Source: an uncultured Lachnospiraceae bacterium (GTDB lineage Bacteria > Bacillota > Clostridia > Lachnospirales > Lachnospiraceae). Taken from it: 52,121 nt of DNA. Shown here in pieces: positions 7,633 through 16,269 of this stretch; within the stretch, counting starts at the first letter, position 1; each line of letters starts with the position of its first letter. A program made the position numbers and the translations under genes. Under the pieces are notes generated by a model. That model was given only the letters and a program-made list of their open reading frames with translations. It was not told the DNA's origin and made no database searches. The stretch lies in NCBI GenBank assembly GCA_902768735.1, contig CACXMK010000035.1:1-52121 (forward strand). Direction: 5' to 3'.

Positions 7633-7899
7633 TCATGCCTGTGCGGTCTCTGCCTCGTCCTCGAAATCATCCTCGAAATCATCCTCAAAGTCATCGTCGA
7701 AATCATCATCGAAGTCATCGTCGTCATCATAGTCGTCGAAATAGTCCGGCGTGAGGAAACGATAAACACCGTATGCGATCAGAGCGATAGCGACGATGCC
7801 GCCGATCACCGCGAGGATCAGGTACAGAAGGTTGCCGTCGTCCTTTTTGTTTCCTTCCCTGACTGCATCAATCAATTCCTGAAATTTGTCTCTTGTCAT
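7633..7899 (-). CDS. Small membrane protein with poly-acidic tail
   Basis: 88 residues: a charged N-terminus, one membrane span (about 24-48, LLYLILAVIGGIVAIALIAYGV), then about 37 residues that are nearly all Asp, Glu and Phe (units like FDDDFDDDFEDDFED). The tail is coded by an imperfect 12-base repeat. GGAGGG lies nine bases before the ATG. The family is not known to me; the topology suggests a tail on one membrane face that binds cations or basic proteins. The gap up to pcrA (7900-8048) is AT-rich and shows no clear promoter. Confidence 0.75.
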   Translation of the reverse strand: MTRDKFQELIDAVREGNKKDDGNLLYLILAVIGGIVAIALIAYGVYRFLTPDYFDDYDDDDDFDDDFDDDFEDDFEDDFEDEAETAQA

Positions 7900-8048
7900 T
7901 TGTGAAGGCCCTCCAATATCTCTATACTGACATAAGAAAAACTAATATATTAATACCGTTATTAACTTCTATCATTAATATAACACTAACCTTCGATCAT
8001 TTCCACCGTTTCGGGATTGTTCACATAAGTTTAAGAAAAGATACCTTT

Positions 8049-10334
8049 TCAGCATTTTACGAGTTTTGCGAAAGCGGCGTACATGATCTTTTGCCCGTGA
8101 TCGTCAAACTCTACTTTCACTTTGTAGTCCCTGGGCCCCGGTTCGACTGACTTAACCGTTCCCTCTCCGTACTTGACGTGAAAGACGCGGTCGCCGGCCT
8201 GGTAGTCCGGTTTTACAGACGCCGCCGGCATCCCCTTGCTTAAGTTCGCGATAAAGGGCTTCTTAGATTCGTCGGTCGACGGCTTCTTATAGATTGCCTT
8301 CGGTCTCTGACGGACCGCTTTACTCTCGGGAACTCTGATAAACGGATCGTCCATTTCATAGTCTCTTCCGAAAGAGCCGGATCGAATAGGATCTGACGGG
8401 CTTTCTCCCTCGAACAATCCGTCCGGAATCTCCGTAAGGAAACGGCTCATGGGGTTATACTGCACCTCTCCCCTCAGCATACGGGACCGGCAGCAGGTAA
8501 GCGTCAGGTCATCCATCGCCCTTGTAATTCCCACATACGCAAGGCGCCTTTCTTCCTCCTCCGCCTTTTCATCCCGGCTGTTGAGTGCCATATAGCTGGG
8601 GAAGATTCCGTCTTCCATTCCCGTGATGTAAACGTGGGGAAACTCCAGTCCCTTTGCGCTGTGCAGCGTCATCAGAAGGACCCTGTTATGCGTATCTCCC
8701 GTTTCATCGATGTCAGAGACGAGCGCCACCTCTTCCAAAAAACCGGCGAGCGTAGGTTCGTCCGTGGTCTCCTCATAGTCAGTGACCTTGCTGATCAGTT
8801 CATCAACATTCGAGATCCTGTCCTCTCCGCCCTCGTCATCCGTTTCCCGCAGATAGGCTTCGTATTCCGTCTCCTCGATGATATGGCGCAGGAGGTCTGA
8901 TAAAGAGTGTTCGTCCGCGAACTCTCTCAGTTCCAGGATCAGCTTTACAAAGCTCTCTATTTTGGCAGTGCCCCTTCCCAGGGAAGCGATCTCCCTGCAT
9001 CTTTGCATCGCCTCAAAGAATGTGATCTCGCGGCTCACCGCATAATCGGAAAGCCTTCCGATCGTCGTCTGACCGATCCCGCGCCGCGGCACGTTGAGAA
9101 TGCGGCGACAGGCGATCTCGTCCTGTCCGTTTTCCACCGTCTTCAGATAGGCGATCATATCGCGGATCTCCCTGCGGTCGTAGAAGTTCGTGCCGCCGAC
9201 TACATTGTAGGGAACCGCTGACAGCACAAAACTCTCTTCGAGAGCGCGTGCCTGCGCGTTCGTGCGGTACAGAACGGCGAAATCGCCGTAGCTAAGATGC
9301 CTGTCCTGTCTGCATTTGCGGTCGATATCCTCCGCGATGAACGCGGCTTCGTCCCTTGCCGTCATGAACTGGCGGAAATGGAGTTTTGCCCCTGTCCCTC
9401 TGTCTGTCCAAAGCGACTTGCTCTTTCTCTTCGTATTATTCCGGATCACTGCGTTTGCGGCGTCGAGAACGTTCTGGGTGGACCGGTAGTTCTGCTCCAG
9501 TCTCACTACAAACGCGTCCGGATATACCTTTTCAAAGTCCAGGATGTTGCCTATATTGGCTCCCCTGAAACCGTAGATCGACTGATCGTCGTCGCCGACG
9601 ACACAGAGATTTCTGTATTTTCCCGACAGCAGACGCACAAGTTCGAACTGCGCGCTGTTGGTGTCCTGGTACTCGTCGACCATGACATAGCGGAAGCGGT
9701 TCTGGTAAGAAGCGAGCACTTCGTCGTGAGAGTGCAGAAGCTGCACTGTCAGCATGAGAAGGTCGTCAAAATCCACCGCGTTGTTCTTTTTGAGTCTCTT
9801 CTGATATTCCTCGTACGCGTCCGCGATCCTCTTGTTGCGGAAGCTTACGCCCATCATCTCCTCCCTGTACCGGAGGGGTGTCATCAGTTCGTTTTTGGCG
9901 GAAGAGATCGCCGAGAGGATCTCTCTCTCTCTGAGGTCTTTCGTATCGATCTTAAGATACTTACACACGTCCTTCATCAGCGTTTTCTGGTCGTCCGTGT
10001 CGTAGATCGTAAATGAATGCTCATAACCCATGAGCTCAATATGGCGCCGCAGGATACGCGCGCACATGGAATGAAATGTGGAGATCCAGACGCTCTCCGC
10101 GCCGAATCCGATCAGCTTGTCAACGCGCTCCCGCATCTCTCCCGCCGCCTTGTTCGTAAAGGTGATGGCCAGGATGTTCCACGGGTTCACGCCGCATTCG
10201 TCCAGAAGGTAAGCGACCCTGTGGGTAATGACCCTTGTCTTTCCGCTTCCGGCTCCCGCAAGGATCAGCACAGGCCCTTCCGTATGCCTGACCGCTTCTC
10301 CCTGCTCTTTATTCAGAGTGTCATAAATTGACAT
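8049..10334 (-). CDS. pcrA: ATP-dependent DNA helicase PcrA/UvrD
   Basis: Superfamily 1 3'-5' helicase used in repair and in clearing replication conflicts. All motifs are present: Q motif (NKEQ), Walker A AGAGSGKT at 26-33, Walker B VDEYQDTN, motif III GDDDQSIYGFRGA, LEQNYRS, TLHSAKGLEFPHVY and YVGITRA. The C-terminal tail has the small Tudor-like domain (YQAGDRVFHVKYGEGTVKSVE) that binds RNA polymerase in PcrA. 761 residues, a normal length. The start MSIYDTLNKEQ at 10334 has a GGGAGAGAG ribosome site; 38 more in-frame codons upstream have no support. Confidence 0.97.
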   Translation of the reverse strand: MSIYDTLNKEQGEAVRHTEGPVLILAGAGSGKTRVITHRVAYLLDECGVNPWNILAITFTNKAAGEMRERVDKLIGFGAESVWISTFHSMCARILRRHIELMGYEHSFTIYDTDDQKTLMKDVCKYLKIDTKDLREREILSAISSAKNELMTPLRYREEMMGVSFRNKRIADAYEEYQKRLKKNNAVDFDDLLMLTVQLLHSHDEVLASYQNRFRYVMVDEYQDTNSAQFELVRLLSGKYRNLCVVGDDDQSIYGFRGANIGNILDFEKVYPDAFVVRLEQNYRSTQNVLDAANAVIRNNTKRKSKSLWTDRGTGAKLHFRQFMTARDEAAFIAEDIDRKCRQDRHLSYGDFAVLYRTNAQARALEESFVLSAVPYNVVGGTNFYDRREIRDMIAYLKTVENGQDEIACRRILNVPRRGIGQTTIGRLSDYAVSREITFFEAMQRCREIASLGRGTAKIESFVKLILELREFADEHSLSDLLRHIIEETEYEAYLRETDDEGGEDRISNVDELISKVTDYEETTDEPTLAGFLEEVALVSDIDETGDTHNRVLLMTLHSAKGLEFPHVYITGMEDGIFPSYMALNSRDEKAEEEERRLAYVGITRAMDDLTLTCCRSRMLRGEVQYNPMSRFLTEIPDGLFEGESPSDPIRSGSFGRDYEMDDPFIRVPESKAVRQRPKAIYKKPSTDESKKPFIANLSKGMPAASVKPDYQAGDRVFHVKYGEGTVKSVEPGPRDYKVKVEFDDHGQKIMYAAFAKLVKC

Positions 10335-10389
10335 ATACTGCTCTCTCCCTGTTTCCCGGATCTGTTGCTGTAGTAATATTCCCGCTGCC

Positions 10390-11052
10390 TCATGTCTTGT
10401 TCCGGCTGTTCCTTCCCGGCTCCGCCGCAACAGGCATCTGTGTCTCATCGAGGAGTTTTTCGATGAGCAGCTTTCTGAGATAGATGTCCGCGCTCAGCTG
10501 GCAGATCACGTTAAACCTTCTTAGCATCTCGCGGTCCTCCTCGGGCGCGGATAAAAAGGCCACGTCCGTCTCCTCGAGTATCTTTTCGATCTCAGAGGGA
10601 AAACGCTCCACATTCGTGCTCACGTGATCAAAGACCTCCGTATACACATCTGACATGGAATATCTGTGTTTTTTCCCCGTTTGATGCTCCGCGGACTTTG
10701 TGGTCGGGCGCGCGTACTTCTCTGATACGGGCTCCACGATCCGGCGAATGTCATCTATGGCGAGGAAGCTCTTCATGTAATAGATGACCATCAAAAGAAG
10801 GATGTGGTCCCTTCCGTATTTCTTCTTGACAGGAGGGATCAGCACCTTGTTCTTGACGTAGTTGTTGATCATGGTTTTGGTAAGGAGCTTGTCCGCCTCC
10901 GACTTTCTCGCCGTTCTCTTGAGGCGCTCTGCCAAAAAAGTGAGGACCTGGTCCATATACAGGTCGATCTTGGGGATCTCGTCCGCCTGTGTGACGCTGA
11001 ATCCGGAGATGATCTTATTCGTGATAAACTCGACGTCCCGTCTGGTGCTCAT
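10390..11052 (-). CDS. DUF1836 domain protein (MerR-like helix-turn-helix)
   Basis: 220 residues, DUF1836 family, common in Firmicutes. The recognisable part is residues 1-130, with a helix-turn-helix-like segment (LLTKTMINNYVKNKVLIPPVKKKYGRDHI) that resembles the MerR DNA-binding region, followed by a poorly conserved helical tail. Function is not known; it is thought to be a transcription factor. The ATG overlaps the recN stop (ATGA), so it is part of the recN operon. Confidence 0.85.
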   Translation of the reverse strand: MSTRRDVEFITNKIISGFSVTQADEIPKIDLYMDQVLTFLAERLKRTARKSEADKLLTKTMINNYVKNKVLIPPVKKKYGRDHILLLMVIYYMKSFLAIDDIRRIVEPVSEKYARPTTKSAEHQTGKKHRYSMSDVYTEVFDHVSTNVERFPSEIEKILEETDVAFLSAPEEDREMLRRFNVICQLSADIYLRKLLIEKLLDETQMPVAAEPGRNSRNKT

Positions 11053-12740
11053 ACCTGCCTCTCTTTCTCCGCCGCAGCCATTTTCTTCATTTCCCTGGCA
11101 TTTTCAAGCGCTGCGTCCGTGAGTCTGTCAGAACCGAGGAGTCTTGCCACTTCACAGTCGCTCTCCTCTTCCGACAGCCTCCTTATATGCGTCATGGTGC
11201 GCCCGTCCGCACTCTCTTTCGCGATCAGATAATGGCTGTCCTGCATGGATGCGATCTGCGGCAGATGCGTGATGCAGAGGATCTGATGATCCGCTGCGAG
11301 CCTTCCCATTTTCTCCGCGACCTTCCATGCGGTCATGCCGCTGATCCCCGCGTCGATCTCATCAAAGATAAACGTGTGGATCTCGTCTTTGCCCGCAAAT
11401 ACCGTCTTCATGCCGAGCATGATCCTGGAGAGCTCGCCGCCGCTCGCGATCTGTTCGAGAGGCCTTGGAGCTTCACCCGGATTCATGGAAATATAAAACG
11501 CCAGTCTGTCATAGCCGTTCGCTGTAAGGTGCTCTTCACCTGATGTGATCCGGCTCTCAAACTCCACTTGCGGGAAATTGAGGTCAAGCAGCGCTTCCTT
11601 GAGTTTCTTCGAGAATTCCGCAGCCGCTTTCCTGCGGACAGTACTTAGTTCGGCACAGAGGCCGATCAGCGTCTCATATTCCTTCTGCATCTCTTTGCGG
11701 ATCTTTTTTCTTTCGTTCTCGTAATCCTCAAGAAATGAAAGTCTCTCCTGCCGCTCCTCAAATGCCTTTTCTATCCCCGCAATGTCCCTTCCGTATTTGT
11801 CCTTGAGGTGGTTGATCAGATCCAGCCTGTCACGGATCTGCGCAAATTCCGCCGGGTCAAAAGTCAGCTCGCGCAGATAGTCGTTGAGTGCTCTTGTAAA
11901 ATCAGAGAGAAGGCTCTCCACTTCAGCCAGTTCGTCCGCAAGGCTGTCCAGTTGCGGGTCAATACCGCTCACTGAAGATAATTCACGTGCTGCCCTGTCG
12001 ATTGCCTCCTCCGCGCTGTGATCGCCTCCTCCTGTAAGGATCCCGGCCTGTCCGGCCGCCTCGCTGATCTTCCGGAAGTTTTCCAAAAGACGGTAGCGGC
12101 TCTCAAGCTCCTCATCCTCCCCTTCTCTGAGTGCGGCTTCCTCTATTTCCCGGCATTCATAGGCGAGAAGATCCGCCTCTCTCTTCCTTGCGGAATCATC
12201 CAGATCATCCTTCTCCCAGGCTTCCCTCAGGCTCTTCCACTTTTTATAGCTCTCAGCCGTGCGCTCTATAAGGCGTGACGCTTCCTCTCCCGCATATTCG
12301 TCGACAGTCAGCATCTGTGCTTCCCTGCGGAGCAGTTTCTGGTTCTCCCTCTGACCGTAAACGTCGATCATGAGTTCAGCGATCTCCCTCAGCTGTCTGA
12401 GCGTGACCGATTCCCCGCAGACGCTGCAGATGCTGCGTCCCGGCAGAATTTTCCGCTTTATGAGGACTGTGCCGTCTTCCGGTGCGGGAAGATCCATCTG
12501 TTCCAGCTTCCGGACCTGGTTCTCATTGTCGATCAGAAAGACCATCTCGATCAGCGCATATTCTGCGCCGGTACGGATGATCGACTTGTCCGCTTTTCCT
12601 CCCAGCGCGAGATTGACCGAACCGAGAATGATCGACTTGCCCGCACCAGTCTCGCCGGTCAGGATGTTGAGGCCGTCTGTAAACGTTACCTCCTCCTCTT
12701 CAATGAGCGCGAGATTTTTTACGTGTAAACTAAGCAGCAT
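11049..12740 (-). CDS. recN: DNA repair protein RecN
   Basis: SMC-like ATPase recruited to double-strand breaks, with a role in bringing ends together during recombination. Walker A is GETGAGKS at 29-36, followed by a long coiled-coil region (about 170-390), the ABC signature IASGGELSRIMLGMK and the Walker B FIFDEIDAGISG. 563 residues, a normal length. GGGAGG lies nine bases before the ATG. It follows argR by 59 bases, the usual order in Firmicutes. Confidence 0.97.
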   Translation of the reverse strand: MLLSLHVKNLALIEEEEVTFTDGLNILTGETGAGKSIILGSVNLALGGKADKSIIRTGAEYALIEMVFLIDNENQVRKLEQMDLPAPEDGTVLIKRKILPGRSICSVCGESVTLRQLREIAELMIDVYGQRENQKLLRREAQMLTVDEYAGEEASRLIERTAESYKKWKSLREAWEKDDLDDSARKREADLLAYECREIEEAALREGEDEELESRYRLLENFRKISEAAGQAGILTGGGDHSAEEAIDRAARELSSVSGIDPQLDSLADELAEVESLLSDFTRALNDYLRELTFDPAEFAQIRDRLDLINHLKDKYGRDIAGIEKAFEERQERLSFLEDYENERKKIRKEMQKEYETLIGLCAELSTVRRKAAAEFSKKLKEALLDLNFPQVEFESRITSGEEHLTANGYDRLAFYISMNPGEAPRPLEQIASGGELSRIMLGMKTVFAGKDEIHTFIFDEIDAGISGMTAWKVAEKMGRLAADHQILCITHLPQIASMQDSHYLIAKESADGRTMTHIRRLSEEESDCEVARLLGSDRLTDAALENAREMKKMAAAEKERQV

Positions 12741-12799
12741 CCGCTTTGTCCTCCCAGCATCACTTACGTGAGACTATACCGACCCAAGGGATCGGACCT

Positions 12800-13252
12800 T
12801 TAAACCTCTCCCAGCATATGGCGGATCTTTTCCATAAGGACCGCAGTCTCTTCCACTGTTCTCACAGCAGCCATGATCGTATCATCGCCAGCGATGCAGC
12901 CTACTATCTCAGGCAGCTGCAGATGATCGAGCGCCGCTGCCGCGGCCATCGCCATTCCTGAACCTGTCCGTATGACCAAAAGGTTCTGTGCCTGGTCAAC
13001 GGACTGTACACTGTCCCTCAGGACACGGATAAAGCGGTTCTGTTCCTCGTTGACAGGTTTTGCTGCCTGGTATTTCTGTTTTGTCCCGGACGCGGCGACT
13101 TTCACAAGCCCCATCTCCCGGATATCACGGGAAACGGTCGCCTGTGTCACAGTAAATCCGCTCTTTCGCAGCAATTCAGCGAGTTCGCCCTGCGTCTCGA
13201 TTTCATTGTTCTCTATGATCTCCAGTATCTTGTCGTGGCGTCCTTTTTTCAT
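12800..13252 (-). CDS. argR: Arginine repressor ArgR/AhrC
   Basis: 150 residues. The N-terminal winged helix has the TQATVSRDIREMGLVKV recognition segment (about 35-52), and the C-terminal domain for arginine binding and hexamer formation has GSGMAMAAAAALD and CIAGDDTIM. It controls arginine synthesis and breakdown in response to L-arginine. It sits between nadK and recN, a conserved place for this gene. No clear ARG box is visible directly upstream. Confidence 0.95.
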   Translation of the reverse strand: MKKGRHDKILEIIENNEIETQGELAELLRKSGFTVTQATVSRDIREMGLVKVAASGTKQKYQAAKPVNEEQNRFIRVLRDSVQSVDQAQNLLVIRTGSGMAMAAAAALDHLQLPEIVGCIAGDDTIMAAVRTVEETAVLMEKIRHMLGEV

Positions 13253-13297
13253 TCTGATGTAGCTCCGTTTCTTAAGTGCTGCTTAACATAAGTTTGA

Positions 13298-14188
13298 TCA
13301 TGATGTAAGTTTCTTGTGAAGCGTACTCAAAAAGCTCCTTCTCGATATTTTTATGAGATTCGTCACTTCTGCGGATCTGCGGATCTCGATGCGGTCCCCG
13401 GCCTTGAGTGAGAAGCTGTTTCCGCCGTCAAAGACTGCTTCGGCCTGCATATTCTCATTTCTCGCAGCCCGGACCAGCTCGATCACCACGGAATCTTCGG
13501 CGGAAAGCACCACGCTGCGCGTATTGAGTGTGTGCGCGCAGATCGGCGTCAGAAGGATCAGCTGCGCTTTAGGTTCGACGAGCGGCCCGCCGGCAGACAT
13601 ATTATAAGCTGTGGAACCTGTCGCAGTTGAAACGATGATCCCGTCCGCATTGAGATTGTTCAAGAGATGCCCGTCCACATACACGTTAAAGTTCATCGCC
13701 TTGATCGCGCTGTTCCTGACAATGACAGCTTCGTTGAGCGCGTGATAAACGACGCTGTCATTTACCGGCTTGCCGTCACGTTCAATCATGCGGCCTTCCA
13801 GCATCATCCTTGTCTCGACCTCATAATAGCCTCCCAGAAGGAGCGTCATCATCTCCCGCCAGTTCGTTCTCTCCACTTCGGCGAGATAGCCCAGCGTTCC
13901 AAGGTTGATACCGAGGATCGGTATCCCGCTGCCGAGCGCAAGGTGCGCAGCCCGGATCACTGTTCCGTCTCCTCCGATCACGATCAGACAATCCCTATCG
14001 GGATTGAGCTCCGCGTTTCGCCTCAGCAGTTCCCCTTCCATCTCAGCGTTCATTTCCTCGTCTGTTATGGAATTCAGCTGAATGCAGTTTCTGTCGTTGC
14101 GGATCAAAAATCCCATCAGCAGTCTTGTAAAGACCTGATCCGGATCCTTTTTATTGTTTGTGAAGATATAATAGTTTTCCATCCTCAT
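13298..14188 (-). CDS. nadK: NAD kinase
   Basis: Phosphorylates NAD to NADP with ATP. The family motifs are the GGDGT loop (IGGDGTVIRAAHLA), NLGTLGYL and the glycine-rich TATGSTAYNMSAGGPLV segment. I chose ATG at 14188 because AGGGA lies eight bases upstream, giving about 296 residues; a TTG at 14206 and an ATG at 14182 are also in frame. It begins four bases after the tlyA stop and is translated from the same message. Confidence 0.95.
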   Translation of the reverse strand: MRMENYYIFTNNKKDPDQVFTRLLMGFLIRNDRNCIQLNSITDEEMNAEMEGELLRRNAELNPDRDCLIVIGGDGTVIRAAHLALGSGIPILGINLGTLGYLAEVERTNWREMMTLLLGGYYEVETRMMLEGRMIERDGKPVNDSVVYHALNEAVIVRNSAIKAMNFNVYVDGHLLNNLNADGIIVSTATGSTAYNMSAGGPLVEPKAQLILLTPICAHTLNTRSVVLSAEDSVVIELVRAARNENMQAEAVFDGGNSFSLKAGDRIEIRRSAEVTNLIKISRRSFLSTLHKKLTS

Positions 14189-14192
14189 ATAC

Positions 14193-15038
14193 TCATTCCC
14201 TGTCAAGCTGTCCGTGAGAAGCCTCTACCAGCGCATGGATCTCTTCCTCGCTGAAGGAAACCGTGCCACTGCCTTCCGCCGTTTCGGCATCCGGCTTTCT
14301 GATATACAGGAGGTATTCGATATTGCCCTCCGGTCCCCGGATCGGTGAATAGGAAAGTCCAAGGATCTCGAAGCCGAGTCCCGCCGCCATCGCGGTGACA
14401 TCTCTGACAACTTCCTCATGGACCTTTCGGTCTCTCACGACCCCTTTCTTTCCGACCTTGTCCCTGCCCGCTTCAAACTGGGGCTTAATAAGGCACACCA
14501 TTTCACCGCCCGGCAAAAGGATCGCCTTTGCAGCCGGCAGTATTTTGTCAAGGCCGATGAAGGAGACATCCACGGAGGCAAAGGAAGGCGCGGGTCCTTC
14601 GCCGAGATCTTCCGGTTTCACATAGCGGAAATTGGTCTTCTCCATGCATACAACGCGCGGATCGCTCCTGAGCTTCCAGTCCAGTTGTCCGTAACCCACG
14701 TCGATCGCGTATACTTTCGCCGCGCCGTTCTGCAGCATGCAGTCTGTAAATCCGCCGGTGGAAGCACCGATATCCACACAGATCCGGCCATTTAGGTCGA
14801 TCGGGAATTCCCTGAGCGCTTTTTCAAGCTTTAGACCTCCGCGGCTTACATACGGGATCGCAGCGCCCCGCACTTCGATCTCTGTTTCTTCCGGGTCAAA
14901 AGACGCACCGGCCTTGTCTTCTTTATTCTGATTGACATAGACGATGCCCGCCATGATCAGCGCTTTCGCCTTCTCTCTGGAGGAGGCGAGCCCCCTCTCA
15001 ACGAGCAGTACATCCAATCTCTTTTTCTCTTTTTTCAT
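14193..15038 (-). CDS. tlyA: TlyA family rRNA 2'-O-methyltransferase
   Basis: 281 residues: an N-terminal S4 RNA-binding domain (RLDVLLVERGLASSREKAKALI, 7-28), then an FtsJ-type methyltransferase with the SAM motif DIGASTGGFTDCMLQNGA and the K-D-K-E type catalytic residues (VDVSFIGLDK, LIKPQFEAG). Members methylate cytidines of ribosomal RNA, and some were called hemolysins. dxs, which usually sits between ispA and tlyA, is absent: the gap to ispA is only 42 bases. Confidence 0.95.
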   Translation of the reverse strand: MKKEKKRLDVLLVERGLASSREKAKALIMAGIVYVNQNKEDKAGASFDPEETEIEVRGAAIPYVSRGGLKLEKALREFPIDLNGRICVDIGASTGGFTDCMLQNGAAKVYAIDVGYGQLDWKLRSDPRVVCMEKTNFRYVKPEDLGEGPAPSFASVDVSFIGLDKILPAAKAILLPGGEMVCLIKPQFEAGRDKVGKKGVVRDRKVHEEVVRDVTAMAAGLGFEILGLSYSPIRGPEGNIEYLLYIRKPDAETAEGSGTVSFSEEEIHALVEASHGQLDRE

Positions 15039-15080
15039 GTTCTCTCTTAATCTATGTCTTGCCGTCTCTATGGCTTACCG

Positions 15081-16001
15081 TCACTTCGTCCTGGAGATGA
15101 GTTTCACAGCCAATTCCCGCAGAAAGTCGTTCCTTGCCGTAAGGGAATCGAAAAGCGTAAGCGCCTCCTCGGAGAGGCGTTTGACATCCTCCGATGCCTT
15201 TTCGATCCCATACATTGTAACATATGTGACCTTTCCGTCCTTTTCGTCACTTCCTGTGAGCTTTCCGAGCTCTTTACTGTCACCGATCACGTCGAGGATG
15301 TCGTCCTTGATCTGAAACGCGATCCCAATGTTCTCAGCGATCCTGTCAAGCTTCTCCACATCCTGCTCCGGCGCGCCGGCAAGCACTGCACCGATCACAA
15401 AGCCGCTCTCGATCATGCAGGCTGTCTTGTGCTTGTGGATATAGGTGAGCGTCCGCGCGTCCGTCTCCTGCGGTTTTTTCTCCGCCTCAAGATCAGCGCA
15501 CTGGCCACCGACCATCCCGTAGATGCCAGCATTCCCGGCAAGGATCTTCATCGCCCTGACAACGCGCGCAGTCTCCTCCGCGCTCTCGCAAATGTCGAAC
15601 GCTTTCAAGGCTGTCTCATAGGCATAGTTAAGCAGGGCATCGCCGGCAAGGACAGCCATTCCCTCTCCGTATACGACCCAGGTTGTCTTTAATCCACGGC
15701 GATACTCGTCATTGTCCATGGCAGGCATGTCGTCGTGGACCAGCGAATAGCTGTGGATCATCTCCAGAGCCGCCATAAAAGGTTCCGCCAGCTCGGGCCT
15801 TCCGCCGTACATGCTGCAGGTCTCGGACAAAAAGATCGGCCGAAGGCGCTTTCCTCCCGCCATGACGCTGTACTGCATTGCGTCTACGACAACTGCCGCG
15901 CAATTGTCATCGCCTTGCATAGCTTCCGTTGAAGGCATCCACTTATGCAGAACATCCTCGCAATACGCTGTTCTCTCCGCCAGTCTCTGATCAAAACTCA
16001 T
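15081..16001 (-). CDS. ispA: Short-chain polyprenyl diphosphate synthase
   Basis: Joins isopentenyl diphosphate units to make farnesyl (or geranylgeranyl) diphosphate, the substrate of UppS. The first aspartate-rich motif is in SYSLVHDDMPAMDND and the second in QIKDDILDVIGD; GGKRLRP is the substrate-binding segment. 306 residues. The start overlaps the end of xseB by 11 bases with GGGAGAG ahead. Product chain length is inferred from operon position and is not certain. Confidence 0.95.
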   Translation of the reverse strand: MSFDQRLAERTAYCEDVLHKWMPSTEAMQGDDNCAAVVVDAMQYSVMAGGKRLRPIFLSETCSMYGGRPELAEPFMAALEMIHSYSLVHDDMPAMDNDEYRRGLKTTWVVYGEGMAVLAGDALLNYAYETALKAFDICESAEETARVVRAMKILAGNAGIYGMVGGQCADLEAEKKPQETDARTLTYIHKHKTACMIESGFVIGAVLAGAPEQDVEKLDRIAENIGIAFQIKDDILDVIGDSKELGKLTGSDEKDGKVTYVTMYGIEKASEDVKRLSEEALTLFDSLTARNDFLRELAVKLISRTK

Positions 16002-16269
16002 CGGTCTCTCCCTCCGCGCTGAGTACTTTGACTTTTTTCTCCACAGTATCGATCGTCTCGTTGCAGTACTTGATCAGTTTCATACCCTGCTCGTAAAGGC
16101 GAAAGGATTCCTCCAGCGCCACGCCCTCTTCGTCCATTTTCGCAAGGATCCCTTCCAGTCTTGCAAACGCGTCCTCGATCCCTGTAACTCCGGGATCTGA
16201 AATCCCGTTCTGCTTTTCATTTGGCATCTCATTAGCCATTTTAGGTCCGGACATCGTATTTCCTCTCAT
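15991..16269 (-). CDS. xseB: Exodeoxyribonuclease VII small subunit
   Basis: 92 residues. The conserved core is FARLEGILAKMDEEGVALEESFRLYEQGMKLIKYC, a helical hairpin that binds the large subunit; the first 25 residues are not conserved. The ATG overlaps the xseA stop (ATGA). An ATG at 16254 with AGAGGA six bases upstream is an equally good start. Confidence 0.95.
   Translation of the reverse strand: MRGNTMSGPKMANEMPNEKQNGISDPGVTGIEDAFARLEGILAKMDEEGVALEESFRLYEQGMKLIKYCNETIDTVEKKVKVLSAEGETDEF

Noticed and set aside
10335-10448. 38-residue N-terminal extension of PcrA
   Set aside because: The ribosome site GGGAGAGAG sits right before the Met of MSIYDTLNKEQ at 10334 and the extension has no helicase similarity; it also overlaps the DUF1836 gene end.
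12775-12795. Terminator between argR and recN
   Set aside because: CCGATCCC/GGGTCGG pairs but no T-run follows and the genes are usually co-transcribed.
14189-14206. TTG start of NadK at 14206
   Set aside because: It overlaps tlyA and lacks a ribosome site; ATG at 14188 has AGGGA eight bases upstream.
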